Source: Candidatus Dojkabacteria bacterium UBA3081 (GTDB lineage Bacteria; Patescibacteriota; Dojkabacteria; SC72). From it: a DNA stretch of 5,404 nt. The stretch is taken from positions 1 to 5,404 of the forward strand of contig DFBL01000001.1 in assembly GCA_002366615.1 (NCBI GenBank), read 5' to 3'. Shown in pieces: positions 1 to 4,859 of this stretch. The position numbers and the translations under genes are program-made. The notes below the pieces were generated by a model that saw only the letters and a list, made by a program, of their open reading frames with translations, did not search any database and was not told where the DNA came from. Every line of letters starts with the position of its first letter. Position 1 is the first letter of the stretch.

Positions 1-1100
1 CTTAAAAACATAGGCATTTCAGTGCCTACACTTCCAGGTTTGTAAGAGAAGAAATCTTTAAGTCCTAATACTCCAAGAACTATTGCAGCAATACCTAGGA
101 TTACATTCAGACCTAAATTGCCATAAAGAAACTGCCTTACACTAGTTATAGAATTGATTACTTCAAATGCTTTTATAATTAGAATTCCATATATGAAGTA
201 CATAACTACTACAGAGAGTATAAAGGCTAACCCTGCTAAAAGTATATCTTTTCTACTCCTAGGATTGTAGGTGACTATAGCTATTAAAACTAAAGCTAAA
301 ATAGATAAAGCACAGGGATTAACAGAGTCTGCTAAACCCAATGTAATTACTCTTCCAATGGATAAATATGGATTCTCGCTTACTACAGACTCTGACTCAT
401 CGTCACAATCCTCTTTGTTTTCTCCGAGGAGATTACTATCTCCATTCCATTGTAATATCCAACCATTTATTTTAACCGCATTTCCATACTCTAGCTTCCC
501 TGCAGATGTCTCTACCTTTATTGGTTCTATTGTTTCACCATCCAAGCAGTTAATTGCACTCTTTATATCCGAAGCATATATGAAATTCTTTATCTGACTA
601 TTCTGCTCATCAGAAAGAGTTGTAATAGATTTTCTTACAGCTACTCTATCTTTAGAATATATGGTCGGATATCTTCCCAAATCATTTAGGTTTAAATTAC
701 TAAAACCAATCTCATTCCCATCGGAAAGATACATAGTATCTCCTTGGGCTTTAGAGAGCATTTCATCTAAGGTGTTAACAATGGGGGTGTCTCCTATCCC
801 TTTTAACTCTTTGTTAAAAAGTAATTGAGGTATTCCTAAACTTAAATCGTAATTATCAGCATATGAATTTAATATTTGTCCATTAGCTATATTATTGTAT
901 ATCTCATACTCGATAAGGATTAATTCTCCATCATTGATCCTTTCGTTAACCTCTGGTGTTACCTTGGCACAGTGAGGACATCCTATCCCTGTAAAAAGGA
1001 TTCCAAACTTTTTACTTTCTTGTGCTTGAATACTTATAATGGGGATAAAAGAGATTGTAATAAGTATAGATAGTATTAACTTTATTACTGTTTTTTTCAT
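1..1100 (-). CDS. Thioredoxin-like / CcdA (DsbD-type) membrane fusion protein, C-terminus cut by window edge
   Basis: The reading frame stays open for 366 codons from ATG at 1100 to the left edge. Residues 1-26 look like a signal peptide: KK near the start, a hydrophobic core LILSILITISFIPIIS, and probable cleavage after QA (26). A thioredoxin-fold region follows, with active site CPHC at 41-44 and a likely cis-Pro in GIPQLLF (P91). Residues 100-240 are a polar extracytoplasmic stretch with two further cysteines, C185 and C232. The membrane part begins near 246: DSVNPCA (258-264) is the Cys-bearing first helix typical of CcdA/DsbD. Further helices lie at about 286-310 and 327-347, then LKDFFSYKPG as in CcdA relatives. 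By family knowledge, CcdA domains carry electrons across the membrane to an outer thioredoxin domain. The second redox Cys expected in a later helix lies outside the window. Domain calls are firm; the direction of electron flow and the partner are inferred. No SD precedes the start. Confidence 0.88.
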   Translation of the reverse strand, partial: MKKTVIKLILSILITISFIPIISIQAQESKKFGILFTGIGCPHCAKVTPEVNERINDGELILIEYEIYNNIANGQILNSYADNYDLSLGIPQLLFNKELKGIGDTPIVNTLDEMLSKAQGDTMYLSDGNEIGFSNLNLNDLGRYPTIYSKDRVAVRKSITTLSDEQNSQIKNFIYASDIKSAINCLDGETIEPIKVETSAGKLEYGNAVKINGWILQWNGDSNLLGENKEDCDDESESVVSENPYLSIGRVITLGLADSVNPCALSILALVLIAIVTYNPRSRKDILLAGLAFILSVVVMYFIYGILIIKAFEVINSITSVRQFLYGNLGLNVILGIAAIVLGVLGLKDFFSYKPGSVGTEMPMFL

Positions 1101-1129
1101 TTTTATCGATATTGTAATATTATATATCT
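1101..1129. promoter_or_regulatory. 29-bp divergent promoter gap with overlapping -10 elements
   Basis: Both neighbouring genes start at the edges of this gap, which is too short for two ordinary promoters plus leaders. On the minus strand, TATAAT at 1124-1119 would give a 12-nt leader, and TACAAT at 1116-1111 one of about 4 nt. On the plus strand, TATTAT at 1118-1123 leaves 6 nt before the ATG at 1130, so transcription would begin at the start codon. Neither start has an SD. The -35 regions would lie inside the opposite gene's first codons and match consensus poorly (TTTTCA at 1094-1099 is the best on plus). The -10 assignments are by eye in very AT-rich DNA. Confidence 0.5.
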
Positions 1130-2293
1130 ATGTCTGATTTTGTTTTTTCCAAAAACCAAGATAAAGTAATTGATACTCTATTACAATGGTTTAAGTCGTC
1201 TAAAAATGATTATATCACACTAGGTGGGTATGCAGGAACGGGGAAAACGACCATACTTGCTCATATTGGTAAGTTAGTACATAAAGAGAAGAAAGAAATT
1301 AAAATAGCATTTTGTAGCTACACTGGTAGAGCTAGTAGAGTATTAGAAAGAAGGCTTAATGAATCAGGTTACGATTTTTCCTATGACTATATAGGAACTA
1401 TACATGGTTTAATATACAGACCTATTCTTGACTCAAGAGATAATATTGTCGGATGGGAGAAAATACCTCAAGAAGATTTTAACTGTTCCCTTATCATTGT
1501 AGATGAGGCCTCTATGATTTCAAAAGATATTTGGGATGATATGTTAAGTTTCAATGTCCCTATTTTGGCAGTTGGAGATCATGGACAGCTCCCCCCTATT
1601 AATGGGACCTTTAACTTAATGGATAAGCCCCAATTACGATTAGAGGAGATATTTAGGCAGGAGAAAGATAATGAGATAATTAAGGTGTCTGAGATAGCTA
1701 GAAAAAATGGAAAGATACCCTTTGAGGAGTTTTCTAGAAACGTTAAAAAGATACGTAAAACAGACCCTACAACTCAAGATATTCTAAGGGATATATTTGA
1801 TTCTTTTGATAACAGTACCATGGTTTTGTGTGGATACAATAAAAGTAGAATTAAACTAAATAGAGATATTAGGAGTTTACACTTTGACGAAGAACAGCCT
1901 CAAAATGGAGATAGGGTTATCTGTTTAAAAAACAATAGGAATATGAATATATTTAATGGTATAACCGGTACTATATTGGATATATCTAAACACTCTAAAC
2001 AGGGTTTTAAGTATTATGATACAGAGATAGCGCTTGATTATGAAGACTCTCATTTTTGGGGAAAGATTTCAATAGAGCAGTTTAATTCCCCTACTCTTAA
2101 TGACTTAAAGATAGAGGATTTAAATTACTTTGATTTTGGATACGCGCTTACAGTACATAAAGCACAGGGTGGACAGGCTAAAAGAGTTGTACTTTTTGAA
2201 GAGCGTTTTCCTAAAATAGATGATGAGACATATGCAAGATGGCTTTACACCGCTGTTACAAGAGCAGAAGAGGAGCTATTTATCATTGCCTAG
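1130..2293 (+). CDS. SF1B RecD/Dda-like ATP-dependent DNA helicase
   Basis: This 387-residue protein carries the full superfamily 1 helicase motif set. Walker A is GYAGTGKT (33-40). A motif Ia-like segment is FCSYTGRASRVL (61-72). Walker B is LIIVDEASM (121-129) and motif III is AVGDHGQLPPI (147-157). LEEIFRQ (171-177) carries the motif IV arginine. NGDRVICLKNN (259-269) and NGITGTI (276-282) are the UvrD_C_2-like region. Motifs V/VI are YALTVHKAQGGQ (338-349) and YTAVTRAEE (373-381). This matches the AAA_30 plus UvrD_C_2 layout of RecD2 and phage T4 Dda helicases, which move 5'-to-3' on single-stranded DNA. It starts directly at the motor domain and lacks the long N-terminal region of RecD2, so it is nearer Dda in size. 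A role in repair or recombination is inferred. No phage genes surround it. The ATG has no SD and a -10-like hexamer lies 6 nt upstream. Confidence 0.9.
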   Translation: MSDFVFSKNQDKVIDTLLQWFKSSKNDYITLGGYAGTGKTTILAHIGKLVHKEKKEIKIAFCSYTGRASRVLERRLNESGYDFSYDYIGTIHGLIYRPILDSRDNIVGWEKIPQEDFNCSLIIVDEASMISKDIWDDMLSFNVPILAVGDHGQLPPINGTFNLMDKPQLRLEEIFRQEKDNEIIKVSEIARKNGKIPFEEFSRNVKKIRKTDPTTQDILRDIFDSFDNSTMVLCGYNKSRIKLNRDIRSLHFDEEQPQNGDRVICLKNNRNMNIFNGITGTILDISKHSKQGFKYYDTEIALDYEDSHFWGKISIEQFNSPTLNDLKIEDLNYFDFGYALTVHKAQGGQAKRVVLFEERFPKIDDETYARWLYTAVTRAEEELFIIA

Positions 2294-2323
2294 TTTTAGT
2301 TTGTCATACATCAATGATAGATA
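2277..2323 (+). repeat. 12-bp inverted repeat across the helicase stop codon
   Basis: Positions 2277-2288 can pair with 2312-2323. The inner 8 bp (TATCATTG / CAATGATA) are perfect, and the outer four include one G-U. The loop is 23 nt and contains the -35 hexamer of the next gene. No T-run follows, so this is not a classical terminator. It could be a 3' mRNA hairpin, an operator over the downstream promoter, or chance in AT-rich DNA. Confidence 0.4.
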
Positions 2324-2329
2324 TATAAT
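2301..2329 (+). promoter_or_regulatory. Near-consensus sigma70-type promoter for the methionine aminopeptidase gene
   Basis: TTGTCA (2301-2306) is one base from consensus. It is followed by a 17-bp spacer and a perfect TATAAT (2324-2329). Only 5 nt (CGGAT) separate the -10 from the ATG at 2335, so the expected start point (about 2335-2336) is the start codon itself: a leaderless mRNA. No SD is present. This also shows that the gene need not be co-transcribed with the helicase 41 bp upstream. Confidence 0.75.
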
Positions 2330-2334
2330 CGGAT

Positions 2335-3099
2335 ATGATTATTACTAGGCCCAAACAAGAAGCCTTACTTAAAGAGGCTACAAATATTTCAACCTTAATA
2401 CTAAAAAAGCTTGGAGAAGATATTAGAGTTGGAATTACACCAGAGGAATTAGATATTAAAGCGGGTATTTTGTGTAAGGAGTACTCTGTTAAGCCTGCTT
2501 TTAAGAGGGTTAAGGGATACAATTTTAATACATGTATATCTGTTAATGATGTAGCTGTGCATGGAATACCAAAGAATATACCTTTAAAAAAAGGTGATTT
2601 AATATCCATTGATTTTGGAATAATTCACAGAGGTATATATACAGATCACTGTTGGACATGGAGTTTGGGTAAACCAAATATGGATGCAAAAAAACTAATT
2701 AAAGCTGGTAAAGAGGCAGTAGAAAACTGTATACCTCTTGCTATAACAGGAAATTATACAGGTGATTTAGGTTATGAAATGGAGAGGGTTGCAAAGAGTT
2801 CTGGTTACAATATTTTAAAGATGTTTATTGGTCATGGTATAGGTAGAACTTTACATGATTCACCCGATATACCAGCTTTTGGAAAACAAGGCTCTGGAGA
2901 AGTGCTAAGAGATGGTATGGTTATATGTATTGAGTGTCAGGTTGTTGATGATGATGGTAGGGTTATCATTGATGATGATGGTTGGTCAGCTAAAACAGCT
3001 AATGGAGGGAATAGCGTTATGTATGAGTATATGGTTATTGTCAGAGATAAAAAGCCTGAGGTTTTAACCAAAATGAGGAATTGGAAGACAGTAGTATAA
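2335..3099 (+). CDS. map: Type I methionine aminopeptidase
   Basis: This cytosolic dinuclear metalloenzyme removes the initiator methionine from new proteins. At 254 residues it is full length for class Ia (no N-terminal zinc finger or extension). All metal ligands can be placed by family pattern: D93 (SIDFG), D104 (YTDH), H167 (GHGIG), E200 (CIECQ) and E231 (YEYM). The catalytic-pocket histidines are H76 (VHGIP) and H174 (LHDSP). The start is supported by the alignment of the first helix, MIITRPKQEALLKEA, with the usual beginning of the family and by the promoter just upstream. It is odd in places: the usual Pro after the fourth ligand (IEP) is Cys201, the usual EHT after the last ligand is EYM, and the D104 region reads DHCWTW rather than the common DT/DS form. 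An active but divergent enzyme is the best reading. It ends with TAA 38 bp before the predicted start point of the next transcript. Confidence 0.93.
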   Translation: MIITRPKQEALLKEATNISTLILKKLGEDIRVGITPEELDIKAGILCKEYSVKPAFKRVKGYNFNTCISVNDVAVHGIPKNIPLKKGDLISIDFGIIHRGIYTDHCWTWSLGKPNMDAKKLIKAGKEAVENCIPLAITGNYTGDLGYEMERVAKSSGYNILKMFIGHGIGRTLHDSPDIPAFGKQGSGEVLRDGMVICIECQVVDDDGRVIIDDDGWSAKTANGGNSVMYEYMVIVRDKKPEVLTKMRNWKTVV

Positions 3100-3103
3100 C
3101 CCT

Positions 3104-3131
3104 TTAACACCCTATAGTATTATGGTATAAT
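3104..3131 (+). promoter_or_regulatory. Strong extended -10 promoter for the 3340 transcript
   Basis: TTAACA (3104-3109, one base from consensus) is followed by a 16-bp spacer ending in TGG and a perfect TATAAT (3126-3131). TGGTATAAT is the full extended -10 form. The predicted start point is about 3138, giving a leader of about 202 nt before the ATG at 3340. This is among the best promoter matches in the window. Confidence 0.7.
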
Positions 3132-3139
3132 GTATGTAT

Positions 3140-3161
3140 GTAGGTTTGATACCTACTTTTT
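3140..3161 (+). terminator. Small hairpin with T-rich tail after the methionine aminopeptidase gene
   Basis: GTAGGT (3140-3145) pairs perfectly with ACCTAC (3151-3156) around a 5-nt loop and is followed by TTTTT then a mixed pyrimidine run. It could end read-through from the methionine aminopeptidase gene. The stem is short, and it lies only 2 nt after the predicted start of the next transcript, so it may instead be a 5'-end stabilising hairpin. The downstream hairpin competes for the T-run. Confidence 0.5.
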
Positions 3162-3189
3162 CTTTCTTGTTTTAATACGAGAAAGGGAA
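3158..3189 (+). other. Leader hairpin just upstream of boxA (boxB-like position)
   Basis: Positions 3158-3169 pair with 3178-3189 around an 8-nt loop, TTTTAATA. The core CTTTCTTG / CGAGAAAG is continuous with one G-U, and there are two further T-G pairs toward the base. Its place 2 nt before boxA matches the boxB hairpin of rRNA leaders and lambda nut sites. The loop does not look like a known N-type binding loop. Confidence 0.5.
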
Positions 3190-3191
3190 TC

Positions 3192-3204
3192 TGCTCTTTA
3201 AAAA
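3192..3204 (+). promoter_or_regulatory. boxA-like antitermination element
   Basis: TGCTCTTTAAAAA differs by about one base from the Bacillus-type rRNA boxA (TGCTCTTTGAAAA) and by about one base from the E. coli form (TGCTCTTTAACAA). By established knowledge, boxA RNA is bound by NusB-NusE(S10) and makes RNA polymerase resist termination, mainly in rRNA operons and some CRISPR array leaders. Finding it in the leader of a protein gene, after a hairpin and inside a transcript with a strong promoter, is unusual. AT-rich DNA raises the chance of a fortuitous match. Confidence 0.55.
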
Positions 3205-3215
3205 GATCTATTCAT
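3204..3215 (+). repeat. 5' arm of a 12-bp inverted repeat flanking the 3340 gene
   Basis: AGATCTATTCAT is the exact reverse complement of 3785-3796, about 570 bp downstream and just past the stop codon of the 3340 gene. It abuts the boxA element. In RNA the two arms could close a long-range stem around the whole coding region, as rRNA processing stems do around 16S. As DNA, they could be two copies of a site with the palindromic core AGATCT. Confidence 0.55.
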
Positions 3216-3228
3216 AAAGGTTTTCTCC

Positions 3229-3303
3229 TTGTTTCCCCCTAATATATGGTATTTATACATTTTTATATAAATATTGTATGTAAGGGGGAAATGAATGTTT
3301 TTT
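3229..3303 (+). terminator. Large hairpin followed by T6: attenuator-like or processing stem
   Basis: TTTCCCCCT (3232-3240) pairs perfectly with AGGGGGAAA (3283-3291). After one mismatch, another 16 pairs follow inside (several G-U), with an 8-nt apical loop around 3258-3265. Weak pairs extend the base to 3229/3294. A T6 run occupies 3298-3303, 3-6 nt after the stem, slightly far for a classical intrinsic terminator. A duplex of about 25 bp would also suit RNase III. It lies between boxA and the SD, so it could be a conditional terminator that the boxA complex overrides; that is inference. Confidence 0.55.
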
Positions 3304-3327
3304 GTTAAATAAATCAAAAATATAGAA

Positions 3328-3333
3328 AAGGAG
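3328..3333 (+). promoter_or_regulatory. Shine-Dalgarno site of the 3340 gene
   Basis: AAGGAG lies 6 nt before the ATG at 3340 and fixes that start. It is the only clear SD in the window. The heptamer AAGGAGA (3328-3334) is exactly complementary to TCTCCTT at 3224-3230 in the same leader, so the site could be hidden by pairing across the large hairpin. Confidence 0.8.
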
Positions 3334-3339
3334 ATTGAA

Positions 3340-3780
3340 ATGTCTGATCAAGATAAAAATGAAAAGACAAGGGCTGAAAAAGCTAAAGAACGATATATTC
3401 AGAAAAAAGTGAAAGAAAAGAAATCAACAAGACCACTCCCATTTGTACTTGGAGCATTGGTACTTATTTCTGGTTTATTCATCTTGTTCGCTATTTACAT
3501 AGCGAATATCCACCAGGAGAGCTCTTTTGGAAATGCCCAAGGTGATCTTGAGACCATGTCTCAAATTGGAACCCTTAACTGGGAATCAACTCTAAAGGAT
3601 GCGCCATGGGCGATAGTCCGTTGTCCTTCGGGTGATTTCATTGTAAAATCACAACGAACATTTTCAAGCACAGAACTAAGAAATTGCTCATACGAATTGG
3701 CCACTGACATTAGAATTGAACCTGTAGGACATATTTGGTCTACAAGAGGTAAACTTAAGTTCGTAGCACCTGAAAAGTAA
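3340..3780 (+). CDS. Small single-pass membrane protein of unknown function
   Basis: I do not recognise a family for this 146-residue protein. Residues 1-30 are highly charged and helical in character (EKTRAEKAKERYIQKKVKEK), rich in Lys/Arg. One hydrophobic segment follows at about 34-57 (PFVLGALVLISGLFILFAIY within it). Residues 58-146 are polar, with two cysteines (C95 in VRCPSGDF, C116 in RNCSYEL) and several beta-like stretches. The positive-inside rule predicts a cytoplasmic N-terminus and an outer C-terminal domain, possibly with a C95-C116 disulfide. That would make it a potential client of the oxidoreductase at the left end of the window (inference). A strong SD, an extended -10 promoter and a boxA-bearing leader suggest high or tightly controlled expression. 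It looks like a single-gene transcript and converges with the pyrophosphatase gene. Confidence 0.85.
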   Translation: MSDQDKNEKTRAEKAKERYIQKKVKEKKSTRPLPFVLGALVLISGLFILFAIYIANIHQESSFGNAQGDLETMSQIGTLNWESTLKDAPWAIVRCPSGDFIVKSQRTFSSTELRNCSYELATDIRIEPVGHIWSTRGKLKFVAPEK

Positions 3781-3784
3781 AATC

Positions 3785-3796
3785 ATGAATAGATCT
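3785..3796 (+). repeat. 3' arm of the 12-bp inverted repeat flanking the 3340 gene
   Basis: ATGAATAGATCT begins 4 nt after the TAA of the 3340 gene and is the exact reverse complement of 3204-3215 beside boxA. Together the arms bracket the large leader hairpin, the SD and the whole coding region. Confidence 0.55.
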
Positions 3797-3799
3797 AAT

Positions 3800-3857
3800 G
3801 GGGGAGTACCTAGCTTTAATATTTTGCATTTAATGCATATATTTTAGGTACTCTCTC
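3800..3857. terminator. Inverted repeat in the convergent 3' region, possible two-way terminator
   Basis: GAGTACCTA (3804-3812) and TAGGTACTC (3845-3853) pair perfectly, and four outer pairs (two G-U on the plus-strand RNA) extend the stem to 3800/3857. Inside lies a small second hairpin, TGCAT-TTA-ATGCA (3825-3837). It sits between the converging 3340 and pyrophosphatase genes, where a shared terminator is expected. No T-run follows on either strand, so it may act as a 3'-end stabiliser or transcription roadblock rather than a classical intrinsic terminator. Confidence 0.45.
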
Positions 3858-3864
3858 TGGATCG

Positions 3865-3885
3865 TTCTTAAATAATATTTAAGAA
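3865..3885. repeat. 9-bp perfect hairpin overlapping the pyrophosphatase stop codon
   Basis: TTCTTAAAT (3865-3873) pairs with ATTTAAGAA (3877-3885) around a 3-nt loop. The right arm includes the TAA stop of the minus-strand pyrophosphatase gene (3879-3881). It is all A/T except one G-C pair, with no T-run beyond it. It may help end or protect the transcripts from either side. Confidence 0.4.
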
Positions 3886-4805
3886 TAGATTCTCTCTAAC
3901 AAAGGTAATACCTGTTTCTTTCTACTAACTATCCCCTCTAGATATACTCTGTTATTTATAATCTCTTTGTTTAATTCTCTCTCAAGTTTCTCTATATCCT
4001 TACCTACTACAAGTAATGTACAACTACTCTCTAAAGGATTTGTTAACATAACAAGCCTTGTACTAAACTTTTCCTCTTTATTAATTCTTTTTAACTCCTC
4101 TATTAATTCATCTTCTGGTAATTTTTCATTGTTTACATGCTCTACCTGACTAATAGAAACCCAATTGCCATTGATTTCTGTATACCTTAAATCCTCTTCT
4201 ATGATCCTTCTAGGTGTAAGTCTATGCCATATATCCTTAATCTTAAATAGCTTTTTTGAATACTCCCATAGATCCTCTATTTTACATATCTTGTTTAACC
4301 AATCAACCATATCCCTATCCAGTTTTATTGTTGTAGGAGATTTAAGACCTAATGAATCATCTAATATTGCACTTAGTAATATATATGCAATATTTTTAGG
4401 AACAGTAATCTTTGATTTAAAAAACATCTCTGTGATCAATGAACAAGTACTACCACACGGTCTAATAGTAATACTTTTTGGAATAATGTCTTCTAATTTA
4501 ACATCATGATGATCTATTACCTCTAATATATTTGTTTTCTCCCATCCATTTGGTCTACTCTCCACAAAAGTATGATCTACTAATACTAAATTCATTCCAC
4601 AAAAATCCTCTACAAGTCTAGGTAAATGAACATCGTATTTCTTAAATACCCACTTTGTTAATTCATTCACCCTATCACATCTAATAGCTTCGTACTTCAT
4701 ATGACCAAGAGCATGTTTAAAAGCTTCATAGCCTACTGCAGATGCAATAGCATCTAAATCTGGTTTTTTGTGTCCTACAATATATATTTTTTCTTTTGTT
4801 TGCAT
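3879..4805 (-). CDS. ppaC: Manganese-dependent inorganic pyrophosphatase (family II, DHH/DHHA2)
   Basis: This cytosolic enzyme hydrolyses pyrophosphate to two phosphates and pulls biosynthetic reactions forward. The 308-residue length matches family II. The N-terminal DHH domain has GHKKPDLDAIASA (H12, D16, D18), LVDHTF (D77) and the DHH signature at 98-100 in VIDHHD. GSTCSLITEMF (118-128) and LLSAILDDSLGLKSPTT (143-159, with D149) follow. The C-terminal DHHA2 domain ends with SRKKQVLPLL (294-303), whose R295 and K296 bind substrate. Residue numbers agree closely with those known for Bacillus and Streptococcus enzymes. No CBS or DRTGG regulatory insert is present, so it is the short, unregulated type. 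A small difference is DHTF where relatives usually have DHNE. The ATG at 4805 has no SD but has a good promoter ending 10 nt upstream. It converges with the 3340 gene. Confidence 0.94.
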   Translation of the reverse strand: MQTKEKIYIVGHKKPDLDAIASAVGYEAFKHALGHMKYEAIRCDRVNELTKWVFKKYDVHLPRLVEDFCGMNLVLVDHTFVESRPNGWEKTNILEVIDHHDVKLEDIIPKSITIRPCGSTCSLITEMFFKSKITVPKNIAYILLSAILDDSLGLKSPTTIKLDRDMVDWLNKICKIEDLWEYSKKLFKIKDIWHRLTPRRIIEEDLRYTEINGNWVSISQVEHVNNEKLPEDELIEELKRINKEEKFSTRLVMLTNPLESSCTLLVVGKDIEKLERELNKEIINNRVYLEGIVSRKKQVLPLLERIYS

Positions 4806-4815
4806 AACTAAAGAA

Positions 4816-4844
4816 ATGATAGAAGAAAATTAAGAGAATATCAA
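4816..4844 (-). promoter_or_regulatory. Promoter of the pyrophosphatase gene
   Basis: Read on the minus strand, TTGATA (4844-4839) is followed by exactly 17 bp and TATCAT (4821-4816), each one base from consensus. The predicted start point is an A at 4809, giving a 4-nt leader before the ATG at 4805, with no room for an SD. Confidence 0.65.
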
Positions 4845-4859
4845 GGAAACAACATATTT

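Larger units (their letters stand above)
3138..3339 (+). promoter_or_regulatory. Long structured 5' leader, rRNA-leader-like
   Basis: No gene is visible in this stretch. In order it holds a small hairpin with a T-rich tail (3140-3161), a 12-bp hairpin (3158-3189), a boxA-like sequence (3192-3204), one arm of a long-range inverted repeat (3204-3215), a TCTCCTT anti-SD heptamer (3224-3230), a large hairpin followed by T6 (3229-3303) and the SD (3328-3333). Hairpin, then boxA, then the arm of a processing stem is the order seen in bacterial rRNA leaders. No rRNA follows. It is read here as a regulatory mRNA leader; an independent small RNA ending at the T6 run is the main alternative. Confidence 0.55.

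Noticed and set aside
271..597. Plus-strand open frame of 108 codons
   Set aside because: It lies antisense inside the thioredoxin/CcdA gene, whose domain motifs are clear. The translation is low-complexity Ser/Phe-rich with no SD or motif.
2304..2609. Minus-strand open frame of 101 codons
   Set aside because: Antisense to the start of the methionine aminopeptidase gene and its promoter, with no recognisable features.
3134..3175. 13-codon leader peptide (MYVGLIPTFSFLF) just after the TATAAT
   Set aside because: Its ATG begins only 2 nt after the -10, upstream of the expected start point at about 3138, so it would not be in the transcript. It has no SD and no run of regulatory codons.
3204..3796. 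A transposable element with 12-bp terminal inverted repeats
   Set aside because: The enclosed protein has no transposase or integrase motif, and no matching target-site duplication is seen outside the arms (AAA versus AAT). The repeat also fits an RNA stem.
3205..3860. An rRNA or other large structural RNA gene after the boxA-like leader
   Set aside because: No conserved 16S, 23S, tmRNA or RNase P sequence is visible. A good SD and an intact 146-codon frame with a membrane helix occupy the region instead.
3967..4509. Two plus-strand open frames (3967-4149 and 4165-4509)
   Set aside because: Both are antisense to the pyrophosphatase gene, Ser/Leu-rich shadows of its codons.
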